Assembly: GCF_031457495.1 (NCBI RefSeq)
Contig: NZ_JAVDWM010000001.1
Coordinates: 918,001-982,000, forward strand
Source of the DNA: Sphingopyxis sp. BE259
GTDB lineage: Bacteria > Pseudomonadota > Alphaproteobacteria > Sphingomonadales > Sphingomonadaceae
Direction of reading: 5' to 3'
Length of the DNA stretch: 64,000 nt
This document shows positions 42,079 to 50,752 of the stretch, one piece after another (positions within the stretch are counted from its first letter, which is position 1; every line of letters begins with the position of its first letter). A model generated the notes under the pieces. It saw only the letters and a list, made by a program, of their open reading frames with translations, had not been told where the DNA came from and did no database searches. Made by a program: the position numbers and the translations under genes.

Positions 42079-43742
42079 CCTTTCGCAGCCCCCGCACCCA
42101 GCTACGCACCCACAGCGTCGAGAACCAACCGCCGCCGCTCGACGGCGCGAACGCCTTTCTCGCCGACCCGGCGCTTCGCGAAGCGGTCGCGCGGGAAGGC
42201 GGCGCTTGGGCGGCGGACGACCTCGCGGCGCTAGGCGCCAAGGTCTTCGATCCCGAATGGGTGCACAAGGCGGTCTCCGCAAATCGCAATACCCCCGAAC
42301 TCAAGCGTTTCGACCGTTTTGGCCAGCGCGTCGACACCGTCGAGTTCCACCCCGCCTGGCACGACCTCATGGGCCTTGCCTATGAGCATGAGGTTCACGC
42401 GCTTCCCTGGCGAACGAAGAACCAAGGCGGGCATGTGGCGCGCGGAGCGGCCTCTATGCTCTTCGCGCAGCTTGAATGCGGCGTGCTCTGTCCGACCGCG
42501 ATCACCTACGGCGTCGTGCCGATGATGTGGCAGCAGCCCGACCTCGCCGAACAGTGGGAGCCGCTCATGGTCTCAAAAGACTATGACCCGCGCCCGATCC
42601 CGCATGACGAGAAGAACGGCATCTCGATCGCCTTTACCGCGACCGAGAAACAGGGCGGCTCCGATATTCGCCGCAACATGACCGAGGCGAAACCGGCGGG
42701 GCAGGCTGGCCCCGGCCGCGAATATATCCTCACCGGGCACAAATGGTTCTGCTCGGCGGCGGGCGCCGACATCATCTTTGTCATCGCGCAGACTGAAAAG
42801 GGTCCGGGCTGTTTCCTCGTGCCGCGCTGGCTTCCCGACGGGACGCGCAATCCGATTTCGCTCGAGCGGCTGAAGGACAAGCTCGGGAACAAGTCGAACG
42901 CCTCGACCGAGCTCGAGTTCGAGGGCACCCATGGCTGGCTTGTCGGCGAGGAAGGCCGCGGCATCCCGGTGGTGATGGAATTCATGCTCCATACCCGCTT
43001 CGACGTATCGCTCGTACCCGCCGGAATCATGCGGCTCGGCCTCGCCCATGCGACGCATCATGCGCGAAACCGCACTGCCTTTCAGCGTCGTCTCATCGAC
43101 CAGCCATTGATGCGCAACGTGCTTGCCGATCTCACGATCGAGAGCGAGGCGGCGACCGCGATGGTGTTCCGCATTGCGCGCGCCTTCGACGCCTCGCGCA
43201 CCGACGAGGGCGAGCGCGTCTTCGGGCGCCTCGCGGTCGCGCTCTCCAAGTATTGGCTGAACAAGCGCGTCGTCCCCTTCATCCATGAAGCGATGGAGGT
43301 GCACGGCGGCGCTGGTTATATCGAGGAATCGGTGATCCCCCGCTATTATCGGGAGGCGCCGCTCAACGGCATCTGGGAAGGGGCGGGCAATGTCATCAGC
43401 CTCGACGTCCAGCGCGCGCTGCGTAAGGAACCGGCTGCGGCCGATCTTTTCTTTGCCGAGCTCGAAACCGCGCGCGGCGGCGACCGGCGCATGGATGCTG
43501 CGATCGCCGAGCTTGACCAGTTGATCCGCGGCGAACCGCTTGCAGACGAAAGCGCGCGCTATCTTGCCGAGCGCATGGCGCTTGCGCTTCAGGCTGCTGT
43601 TCTTATCCGTCACGCACCGCACGCTGTGGCCGACGCCTTCTGCGCGACACGGCTAGGCGGAGCGGGAGGCGCGGCCTTTGGCACCTTGCCCGCGGGTACC
43701 GACCAGGCCGCGATCCTTGAGCGGAGTTTCGACGTCGGTTGA
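42075..43742 (+). CDS. AidB-like acyl-CoA dehydrogenase
   Basis: This 555-residue acyl-CoA dehydrogenase has the extended AidB layout. Signatures are TYGVVPMMWQQPDLAEQW, IAFTATEKQGGSDIRRN, the C-terminal EVHGGAGYIEESVIPRYYRE and PLNGIWEGAGNVISLDVQRA, where the WEGAGN glutamate is the expected base. AidB of Escherichia coli is linked to alkylation response, but homologues in CoA clusters oxidise branched acyl-CoAs. The four-base overlap with the CoA ligase points to a metabolic function here. It converges with the lipase-foldase gene. Confidence 0.9.
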   Translation: MTFRSPRTQLRTHSVENQPPPLDGANAFLADPALREAVAREGGAWAADDLAALGAKVFDPEWVHKAVSANRNTPELKRFDRFGQRVDTVEFHPAWHDLMGLAYEHEVHALPWRTKNQGGHVARGAASMLFAQLECGVLCPTAITYGVVPMMWQQPDLAEQWEPLMVSKDYDPRPIPHDEKNGISIAFTATEKQGGSDIRRNMTEAKPAGQAGPGREYILTGHKWFCSAAGADIIFVIAQTEKGPGCFLVPRWLPDGTRNPISLERLKDKLGNKSNASTELEFEGTHGWLVGEEGRGIPVVMEFMLHTRFDVSLVPAGIMRLGLAHATHHARNRTAFQRRLIDQPLMRNVLADLTIESEAATAMVFRIARAFDASRTDEGERVFGRLAVALSKYWLNKRVVPFIHEAMEVHGGAGYIEESVIPRYYREAPLNGIWEGAGNVISLDVQRALRKEPAAADLFFAELETARGGDRRMDAAIAELDQLIRGEPLADESARYLAERMALALQAAVLIRHAPHAVADAFCATRLGGAGGAAFGTLPAGTDQAAILERSFDVG

Positions 43743-43754
43743 ACCTGTCCGCGC

Positions 43755-44774
43755 TCAGTGCGCTTCGGCATCAAGCGCGCGCACCCTTGCCAGGTCCGCG
43801 CCGGAGAAATGGCGCTCGCGCAGCGCGTCGCGTGCCCGCCGGTACGCCTCGCTATTGGGTTCGCTACGGGCCGCGATTCTTTGCAGGTCGCTGCGATAAG
43901 CCTTGAGACGCTGGTCCCATTTCGCGCGCACAGTATCAAGCATGGCGAGGCGCTCTGCTGCTTCGGCGCCATATTCTGACCGGCGCAGCGCCGCGATATC
44001 AGCGGTCGATCCGCCTGCTGCGCGCAGTGCCTCGACTCTGAGGTGCAACGCGGTCGGCGCCGTGGCGCGTTTTCGGGCATCGAGAAGCTCGGGCGGCAGC
44101 TGTGCATCGATCGCGACGAGCGCGCGCCGCCGCTCGTCCGGTGTCATCGCTGCATTGCGAAGGATCGCCAGGCGCTGCATATCGACGTCGGCGAGCGCGT
44201 CGTCGTCGCCATAAAAGGCCTTCGCGAGTGCGGGTCCAAGGACCGCTCGTTGCAAGGCGCGCATTTCGGCAACCCGTGCGCCAAGATCCCCCGACCCGGG
44301 CTTTTCCGAGGCAAGCGATGCGCGCGCCGCCGCCTGATAAGCGATATAGCGGTCAAGGACCGCGGCGATCTCGGCGATGGCACGATCGGTAAGTCCGCTG
44401 TTCACGGCGTGGAGAAGGATTCGTCCACGGAGCACCTCCTGGCTCTCCTCGCCGCCCGCGCTGAAGAAATAGTCGAAAACACGGCGGGCATTGCTGTCGG
44501 GCACAAAATGTCCGGCGCCGTCGATCGTGAACCCGCCGTCGACAGCGGTTCCGGCAAGCGATGCCGGCAGCGGTGCATGCGCGGCCGCCGGGATGGCGAT
44601 ACGCGGCCGCGCGGTGGCGGCCACGCCGGTTTCGGCGAGCGTGACGATCGAACCGCGCTCGCCGTCGCTGGTGCCGCTTCCCGGGACCATGCGCCAGGCT
44701 GTGCCTGCCACGAGAAGCAGCGCGCCGCCCGCCCCGATGATGAGCGCCTGTTGCGCTCGGGCGCTCGCGATCAC
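43755..44774 (-). CDS. Lipase-specific foldase (Lif, lipase secretion chaperone)
   Basis: This 339-residue protein has an N-terminal membrane anchor (ALIIGAGGALLLVAGTAW) and the diagnostic Lif motif RRVFDYFFSAGGEES, followed by a long helical region rich in Ala, Arg and Glu. Lif proteins are steric chaperones that fold family I.1/I.2 lipases in the periplasm before type II secretion. The GTG start overlaps the lipase stop, keeping the usual lipase-foldase order. It is the last gene of the minus-strand lipid operon. Confidence 0.92.
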   Translation of the reverse strand: MIASARAQQALIIGAGGALLLVAGTAWRMVPGSGTSDGERGSIVTLAETGVAATARPRIAIPAAAHAPLPASLAGTAVDGGFTIDGAGHFVPDSNARRVFDYFFSAGGEESQEVLRGRILLHAVNSGLTDRAIAEIAAVLDRYIAYQAAARASLASEKPGSGDLGARVAEMRALQRAVLGPALAKAFYGDDDALADVDMQRLAILRNAAMTPDERRRALVAIDAQLPPELLDARKRATAPTALHLRVEALRAAGGSTADIAALRRSEYGAEAAERLAMLDTVRAKWDQRLKAYRSDLQRIAARSEPNSEAYRRARDALRERHFSGADLARVRALDAEAH

Positions 44775-45730
44775 AGGCCCGCTGTCTTCAACCGATTCGC
44801 ATGGTTCCGGTATAGGGTGCGCGGATCGACCTCGAGCACCGATGTCAGCCCGAACAGATTGTTCACCTCGTCGAGATGGTTCATCCGGTAATCGTCGCGG
44901 ATGACGGTTCCGAAATGGCTGGCGCAGGCCTCGACAAGACCGTCGTTGGGTTCGTCGTAGAACAGGCTGAGCGCCACCAGCGCCGGATCGCCGGGGTCAT
45001 AGACGTTGGTAAAGGGCGCGGTGCCCGACCAGCTGTAATTGCGGATCGGTCCCGCCGATGTCTGGGTGACCGCCGCGCCCTGGCCGCAAGAGGTCGTCGG
45101 CATGCCGGCCGGAAAGCTCGCGTTAAAAGCCGCTATGCCCGCAGGCGAGAAATTCTTGAGCACCGCGGTGATGCTGACCGGATCAGGGCTGCCGCCGAGC
45201 GAGGCCCAGACCATGCTGACGAAATTGCTGAATGCGTTGGCGGCTGGCGTCGGGACGAGTTGGCCGTTGATGTCAAACGTGATGAGGTCCGAACCCTTGT
45301 GCGGCGATCCGACCGTCGTCAGCGAGGCCACGAGGTCGGGGCGGACCGCGGCGACATACCGGATATCGAGACCGCCCTGGCTGTGTCCGATCAGGTTGAA
45401 TTTGAGTGCCGGTTTGCCTTTGATCGCGCGGATCTCGTCGAGCTGCACGATGAGCGATTCGCCGCGCACGACCGACGAATTGAACGGACTGACCTGGGTC
45501 ACAAAGACTTCCGCGCCGCCCGAGCGGAGCGATTCGGGGATGCCGTTCCAATAAGGAAGCACACCGCCGAGCTCGTTGAATCCGGCGAGGCCATGTTGCA
45601 GGACGACGGGGTTCTTCGTCCGCGTGAAATCGCAATTCAACCAGCAGAACTGTGCCGCTGCTGGCTGCGCGGCTAGCAGCGCGGCAACCAGCAGTGCTGC
45701 CTTGACGACCGGCATGTAGATTTTCTTCAT
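44771..45730 (-). CDS. Secreted triacylglycerol lipase, family I (true lipase)
   Basis: This 319-residue lipase begins at MKKIYMPVVKAALLVAALLA (GGGAGA upstream), with a signal peptide ending near AAAQF. The oxyanion site is VVLQHGLAG, the nucleophile elbow GHSQGG, the acid NDGLVEACASHFG, and the histidine segment DDYRMNHLDEVN that also includes the calcium-site region of Pseudomonas/Burkholderia lipases. It would hydrolyse extracellular long-chain triglycerides or polyesters after folding by the adjacent foldase. General secretion genes are not in the window. Confidence 0.94.
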   Translation of the reverse strand: MKKIYMPVVKAALLVAALLAAQPAAAQFCWLNCDFTRTKNPVVLQHGLAGFNELGGVLPYWNGIPESLRSGGAEVFVTQVSPFNSSVVRGESLIVQLDEIRAIKGKPALKFNLIGHSQGGLDIRYVAAVRPDLVASLTTVGSPHKGSDLITFDINGQLVPTPAANAFSNFVSMVWASLGGSPDPVSITAVLKNFSPAGIAAFNASFPAGMPTTSCGQGAAVTQTSAGPIRNYSWSGTAPFTNVYDPGDPALVALSLFYDEPNDGLVEACASHFGTVIRDDYRMNHLDEVNNLFGLTSVLEVDPRTLYRNHANRLKTAGL

Positions 45731-45783
45731 CGTCCATCTCCCAATCATGATTCTTGTCGGTTGATGTTGCGGCCTCGCGGACG

Positions 45784-46671
45784 TCAGTCGCGCCTCGTCG
45801 CGAGGAGCGGTTCGATCCAGCGCCACAGGTCGTCCACGACCTCCGCCCGGTTGGTCTCGTTCAGCATTTCGTGGCGGCCGCCTTGGTAAAGACGGCTGGT
45901 GACGCGCTTTCCGGCGCCCTTGTAGCGATCGATCAGCGGCGCGACGCCGCCCAGCACGCAGTGCAGCGGGTCCATGTCGCCCGAGAAGATAGTGATCGGA
46001 AGCGCGGCGGGGATCGCCATGATCGCTTGGGCGTCGGCGAGGCGCGGACCAGCGGCGGCAAGCGAGGCAAAGCTGGCCTCGGTCAACCCGAAGCCGCAGA
46101 GCGGATCGCCGATATAGGCGTCGACTTCGGCTTCGTCGCGGCTCAGCCAGTCGAAGGGGGTGCGCGCGGGCTCGAACGGGGAATTCAGCGCCGCGATCAG
46201 TTGCTCAGGATCGCCGCCAGCGGGGATATGATCGACCGCTACAGAACCCGAGAGGATAAGAGCGTCCAGCTTGGCGCCATGATCGATAGCGACCGCCTGC
46301 GCGACCATCGAACCCATCGAGTGGCCGAAAAGGATGAGCGGAAGGTCCGGGACGGCGGCGCGCGCTTGGTCGATCAGCGCGACAAGATCGCTCTCCACGC
46401 CGTCGAAGCCGCCTTCACCATAGTCGCCAAGCCGGTCCGCCGCGCGCGCGTCCTCGCCATGACCGCGATGATCGATCGCAAAGACCTCGACGCCGCGGCG
46501 GATGATCGGGGCGAGCGGCTCGAGATAGCGCACCGCATGCTCGCCCATGCCGTGGGAGAGAAGCATCACCGCACGCGCGGGCTCGCCCGACGACCAGCGT
46601 CGGGCGAGCGGGGCGAGTCCCGCCCGCTCGCGTAACCTGAAAAACGTCTCTTCGATCGGCGTGCTTGTCAC
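45784..46671 (-). CDS. Monoacylglycerol-lipase-like alpha/beta hydrolase
   Basis: This 295-residue cytoplasmic hydrolase has LSHGMGEHAVRY, the nucleophile elbow LILFGHSMGSMV, the acid in FSGDMDPLH and the histidine in YQGGRHEMLNE, the standard monoacylglycerol lipase pattern (lysophospholipase group). It would complete hydrolysis of monoglycerides or other esters imported after lipase action. The GTG start overlaps the receptor stop (GTGA), so receptor and hydrolase are co-translated. Confidence 0.9.
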   Translation of the reverse strand: MTSTPIEETFFRLRERAGLAPLARRWSSGEPARAVMLLSHGMGEHAVRYLEPLAPIIRRGVEVFAIDHRGHGEDARAADRLGDYGEGGFDGVESDLVALIDQARAAVPDLPLILFGHSMGSMVAQAVAIDHGAKLDALILSGSVAVDHIPAGGDPEQLIAALNSPFEPARTPFDWLSRDEAEVDAYIGDPLCGFGLTEASFASLAAAGPRLADAQAIMAIPAALPITIFSGDMDPLHCVLGGVAPLIDRYKGAGKRVTSRLYQGGRHEMLNETNRAEVVDDLWRWIEPLLATRRD

Positions 46672-48839
46672 CGGAAGCGCGCCGTCAGCTCGACGCCGAA
46701 GCGGCGCGGATAGGGAACGGTCGAAAATTTGGTCAGGGTCGAGGGGTCGATCTGGATGCCCGTCGATTTGCGATTGTCGGTGAGGTTCTTGGCATAGGCC
46801 GCGATCTCGAAGCGGCCCGAAGGTTCCACAAAGGCGATGCGGGCGCCGAGATCCCAGAAAGCGGGCACCCGGAAATCGGCGCTGTTGGTTGCCGAAAAAT
46901 ATTGGCGCGTGACGTTCGTCGCATCGACGTGAAAGCTCAGCGAACCCTCGGCGCCAACCGGCACGCGATAGTCCGCGGCCAGATTGAGCGTGCGGCGTGG
47001 CGCCTCGATGAGCTCATTGCCAGCGAGGTCGACACCATTGAGGACAAGCTCCTTATACTCGCTGTCGAGCAGCCCAAGTCCGGCCGAGAGGCTGAAGCCC
47101 TCAACAGGCCGCAGGACGGCCTCGATTTCGAGCCCCTTTATTTCCGACCGGCCCGCATTGACGAGCTGCTGCGCACCAATGCCGACGACGTTGATAAACT
47201 GCTGGTTACGGAACTTGTAGAGGAACGCCGAGGCGTTGAAGGTCAGCGCCCGGTCGAACAGCTGCGATTTCAGGCCGATTTCCCAGCTGTCGAGCTTCTC
47301 GGGATTGGCGACGTTCAGGTCGGCGGGGTTCGTCAGCGCGCCGCCGTTGATCGCGCTGCTGCGATAGCCACGCGCAAACTGGCCATAGAGCATGATGTCG
47401 TCGGCGGGCTTTAGCCGGACGCCGATGCGCCCCGTGGGCTCGCCGTCGCTATAGCTTTGGTCGGGCTGTACCGGGATGATCGGGGCGACCTGGAAATTGG
47501 TCAGGCGGCCCTTGTCCCATGTGTAGCGAACACCGCCATAAACGGCGAGCGCTTGGGAGATATCAAAGGTGCCGTCGGCATAGACGGCATAGGAACGGCG
47601 CGACTGCTCGTAGCTCTGGGTGAGCACCGGGAAAATCGGCGGGCCGCCGAACAGCAGATAGGTCGTCGCGATGTCGATATCGTCGCGCTGGTGATAGAGG
47701 CCGAAGATTGCGTTGAACGGCCCGCTGCCGTTGGTCGATAGGCGCAGATCCTGGCTATATTCCTCGGTCTTTGACCCGAAATCGATATGGAGCAGCGGCG
47801 CAACCGTGCCGTCGCCATCGACGAGGTTGAGGAAGCGGCCGCCGATATAGGAACTGATCGAGGTCAGCGTCACGCCGCCCAGATCCTTGTTCATCGTCAG
47901 AATCGCGCCGCGGCCGCGGACTTCGATCACGCCCGACCGGTCGGTCGCAACCTGGTGGCGGGAGAGCGGCGTGCCGTCGAACGGATTGACCCGGGGGTTG
48001 AGGCCAAAGGCATTGGTGCCGCCGGGGCCGAGACCTTCATTGATCGCGCCGATCGCGCGGGCGTCGTTCTGGACGGCGAAGAGCCGCAACGTCGCATCAA
48101 ATCCCGCCTCGTCCTTGTACCCGATGGTCAGGCGGCCGGCCTTGCGATCGATGTTCGACAGGTCGCGCCCGGCGGGGTTCACATTTTCGATATAGCCGCC
48201 CGAATGCGCGACGTTGAACGCAAAACGCACCGAAAGTTTGTCCTCGATCAGCGGCGCCTCGCCGACACCCTTGATCTCGGCATAATTATATTCGCCATAG
48301 CCGACGCTGATCTCGCCTTCGTTGCGAAAGGTCGGCGCGCGCGAGATGAAGTTGATCGCGCCCGCAGTCGTGTTCTTGCCGAACAAGGTGCCTTGCGGTC
48401 CGCGCAGGACTTCGACGCGCTCGATGTCAAAGATCTGCGCGCCGCCCAGGAAAGAGGCACCGACATAGACTTCGTCGTAGAACACGCCCGTGGCCGAGAT
48501 CGCGTTGAGATTGAATTCGGGGGTGGAGATGCCGCGGATCGCGAATTTGGGCTGGCTCTCGTCGCCAAGCACCGAGACGCGAAGATTGGGGGTCTGGCGC
48601 GCGATTTCGGTGCCGCTGTCGATCCCCGCCGCCTCGAGCTGGGCGCTGCCGAGCGCGGTCACCGAGACCGGCACATCCTGAAGGCGCTGCTCGCGCTTCT
48701 GCGCGGTGACGATGATGGTGCCGTCGTCGACCGAAGCGGCGACGTCATTGCCTGCCTGCGCCGCAGCAACCGCAGGACATAACGCAGCGCTGGCACAAAA
48801 AGTCATGAGCGCATGGCGGCGCAGCTTTCGAAATTCCAT
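46668..48839 (-). CDS. TonB-dependent receptor of the lipid operon
   Basis: This 723-residue receptor has a signal peptide (MEFRKLRRHALMTFCASAAL to VAAAQAG), the plug start IIVTAQKREQRLQDVPV, the plug motif VLRGPQGTLFGKNTTAGAIN, and an aromatic C-terminal end (GVELTARFR). GGGAGAGGA precedes the start. As first gene of receptor-hydrolase-lipase-foldase it probably imports products of extracellular ester cleavage. A set of TGGAA half-sites upstream and the MarR gene 105 bases away suggest its control. Confidence 0.92.
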   Translation of the reverse strand: MEFRKLRRHALMTFCASAALCPAVAAAQAGNDVAASVDDGTIIVTAQKREQRLQDVPVSVTALGSAQLEAAGIDSGTEIARQTPNLRVSVLGDESQPKFAIRGISTPEFNLNAISATGVFYDEVYVGASFLGGAQIFDIERVEVLRGPQGTLFGKNTTAGAINFISRAPTFRNEGEISVGYGEYNYAEIKGVGEAPLIEDKLSVRFAFNVAHSGGYIENVNPAGRDLSNIDRKAGRLTIGYKDEAGFDATLRLFAVQNDARAIGAINEGLGPGGTNAFGLNPRVNPFDGTPLSRHQVATDRSGVIEVRGRGAILTMNKDLGGVTLTSISSYIGGRFLNLVDGDGTVAPLLHIDFGSKTEEYSQDLRLSTNGSGPFNAIFGLYHQRDDIDIATTYLLFGGPPIFPVLTQSYEQSRRSYAVYADGTFDISQALAVYGGVRYTWDKGRLTNFQVAPIIPVQPDQSYSDGEPTGRIGVRLKPADDIMLYGQFARGYRSSAINGGALTNPADLNVANPEKLDSWEIGLKSQLFDRALTFNASAFLYKFRNQQFINVVGIGAQQLVNAGRSEIKGLEIEAVLRPVEGFSLSAGLGLLDSEYKELVLNGVDLAGNELIEAPRRTLNLAADYRVPVGAEGSLSFHVDATNVTRQYFSATNSADFRVPAFWDLGARIAFVEPSGRFEIAAYAKNLTDNRKSTGIQIDPSTLTKFSTVPYPRRFGVELTARFR

Positions 48840-48920
48840 TTCGTCCTCTCCCGAACCGGCGGCAGCTATTGCGACTCGCCTGACACAGCCCTCCGCTGTG
48901 GCCGCTATATTATTCAGGAT

Positions 48921-48941
48921 TGGAATAATTCCAAGCTGGAA
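48921..48941. promoter_or_regulatory. Overlapping palindromes TGGAATAATTCCA and TTCCAAGCTGGAA
   Basis: A perfect 13-bp palindrome (48921-48933) is followed by a third half-site forming a second inverted repeat (48929-48941). They lie between the MarR gene end and the receptor start on the minus strand. This is a plausible MarR operator over the receptor promoter. Confidence 0.5.
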
Positions 48942-48944
48942 GTT

Positions 48945-49454
48945 TCAAACTAGTAAATTAGTTTCCGTTCCAAATGCTTCCTCCAGGAAGGACAGGCCCG
49001 CCGCCAGCTTAGCCTGATCCATATGGCCGACGCGGCCTCTGAGAAATTCTGTCGCCGAAACGATCATCTTGCTTACGAAATCCTGACCGTCCTTTGTCAG
49101 CCGCAATTGCTTCTCGCGCCCGGACCCCGGGGTGTCGACGATCTCGATCAACCGGTGCGGCGCCGCCGCCATGTCATGGATGATCTTCGTCACGTTCGGC
49201 GGGCTCATCTCGAACCAGGCGCCGAGCATTGTCTCGACACCCTTGCGCGCCATCCACCCGTCAGCCCCGGCTTCGGCGTGGATCAGCCACAGCAAGGCGG
49301 CCTGTTTGCGGCCAAGCCGCCCCTGGCCGATCGCCTGCTCCATATCCATCCCAAAACGATAGTGCACCGGATAGAAATAGCGCAGCACCCGGTCGGCGAA
49401 GGCGTCGGTCTCCGCCGCCGTCGCCCTTGTGGCGGCATGCTTCGTCTCGGTCAT
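48945..49454 (-). CDS. MarR-family transcriptional regulator
   Basis: This 169-residue winged-helix protein starts at MTETKHAATRATAAETDAFA (49454, GAGGGA upstream). Core features are RLGRKQAALLWLIHAE, an HTH around ETMLGAWFEMSPPNVTKIIH, and the wing VDTPGSGREKQLRLT. It lies upstream of, and in the same direction as, the receptor-lipase operon and probably represses it. The last codons overlap the repeat AAACTA-n6-TAGTTT (48947-48964). Confidence 0.82.
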   Translation of the reverse strand: MTETKHAATRATAAETDAFADRVLRYFYPVHYRFGMDMEQAIGQGRLGRKQAALLWLIHAEAGADGWMARKGVETMLGAWFEMSPPNVTKIIHDMAAAPHRLIEIVDTPGSGREKQLRLTKDGQDFVSKMIVSATEFLRGRVGHMDQAKLAAGLSFLEEAFGTETNLLV

Positions 49455-49615
49455 TGGCTCGTCGTCCCTCTCGGCCAGACCGTCTTGCACGATGGCTGGG
49501 TGCGGGCGCAAGCCGTGACGTATCGGACGCGACGGTCCAAGCATATTCGCGCCGACCTGGAACGCGCCGATCTGAACGGGACGGTCGGCCTTGCGGTGCC
49601 GGGTCGGTCCTTTCG

Positions 49616-50650
49616 CTACTGGGGGAGAATCAGGCCGAGGAAATGACTGTCGGACCAGCCGCTTTTCCTGCCGGTGGCAAGCGCTGCGAGATCGAGCTTC
49701 GCCTGCCGCACAATCGTGAAGCGCTTTGAAGGAATGACATAGAGCCGCTGATCCCCCGCGCCGGCGGCGACGACCATATCAGCAGGGAGTACGTCGGCGT
49801 GGGCCGTGATATCGGTCGAGGCAGTTACGGCATCCTTGACGGGTGTGGCGCGCGGCAGCCACCAGGTCAGCCCATAGGCGGGATTGGCGGCACTTCCCTT
49901 GAAAAGCTCGGCCAGCGCCGCCCGATCAACAAGCGGCTTGCCATCGACCTGCCCGCCTGTGCGGACAAATTCGCCGATTTTCGCCCACTCCGAGGCGGAC
50001 AGTACAACGCCTTGGGGCATGAGCGGCGCGCCATCGGGGCCGCCGCGCCAGTCGCCGACTGAGACCCCGATCGGCGTAAGAATGCGCCGCTCGATATAGT
50101 GCCGTGGATTGCCGCCCTCGCCTTTGGCGACGAGTTTACGGCGCATGATCTCGCCGAAAATCTGCATTGGGGCCGGACCATATTGGAACTTGCTGCCCGG
50201 CGTCGCGCTGAGTGGAGCCTTTACCGAATCGAGATAGCTTTGGGGTCGGCCAACGGCCGAGGTCTGTCCGCCAGTCATCGACAGCAGCTGGCGGACCGTG
50301 ATCTTCGCCTTCTCCGGCTCACCCTTCCATTCGATAAGCGTGTCTGACGCTCGCTCATCAAGCGTCAACAGCGCGTCCTGCACCGCCGCCGCCGCCATCA
50401 GCCCCACGAGGCTTTTGGTGCCCGACCAGAGTTCCTGCGGTGTTGCGATTTCGGCGGAACGGCAGCGAACCTTGCCGTCCTCGAGCACCAACAGCGCGAC
50501 GCCGTTATGCGCATCGGAATAGGCGATCGCTGCGGCGCAGCCGGGAAGTGGGGCAGGTTCGGCCGCCAGTGCAGGGACTGCGGCAACGGCGGCAGCGAGA
50601 AGGAGGGTGGTGCGCTTCAAAATCCTGCTCCCGTTTCTGATGCTTGTCAT
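49616..50650 (-). CDS. Serine hydrolase, beta-lactamase fold (esterase family VIII-like)
   Basis: This 344-residue protein has a signal peptide (ILKRTTLLLAAAVAAVPALA). The S-x-x-K nucleophile is in LWSGTKSLVGLM and the tyrosine in KFQYGPAPMQIFGE, as in penicillin-binding-protein-like esterases. The start at 50650 has no obvious ribosome site. The palindrome TATTATCGATAATA lies directly upstream in the divergent gap with the GntR gene, so the regulator probably controls this gene. It would act on small esters in the periplasm. Confidence 0.85.
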   Translation of the reverse strand: MTSIRNGSRILKRTTLLLAAAVAAVPALAAEPAPLPGCAAAIAYSDAHNGVALLVLEDGKVRCRSAEIATPQELWSGTKSLVGLMAAAAVQDALLTLDERASDTLIEWKGEPEKAKITVRQLLSMTGGQTSAVGRPQSYLDSVKAPLSATPGSKFQYGPAPMQIFGEIMRRKLVAKGEGGNPRHYIERRILTPIGVSVGDWRGGPDGAPLMPQGVVLSASEWAKIGEFVRTGGQVDGKPLVDRAALAELFKGSAANPAYGLTWWLPRATPVKDAVTASTDITAHADVLPADMVVAAGAGDQRLYVIPSKRFTIVRQAKLDLAALATGRKSGWSDSHFLGLILPQ

Positions 50651-50656
50651 TGTTGA

Positions 50657-50670
50657 TATTATCGATAATA
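50657..50670. promoter_or_regulatory. Operator candidate TATTATCGATAATA next to the GntR gene
   Basis: This perfect 14-bp palindrome lies in the divergent region between the serine hydrolase and the GntR gene. The same core with its right flank (ATTATCGATAATAATT, then CAAT after one base) recurs at 52860-52875 before the receptor. A second inverted repeat GCAATC-ATC-GATTGC is at 50680-50694. Confidence 0.65.
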
Positions 50671-50752
50671 ATTTCAATCGCAATCATCGATTGCTCATGG
50701 GCTTGGCCGAATTAGGATGGCGCCGCGAGCAAGGAAAGCCGAACGGAGAGAC

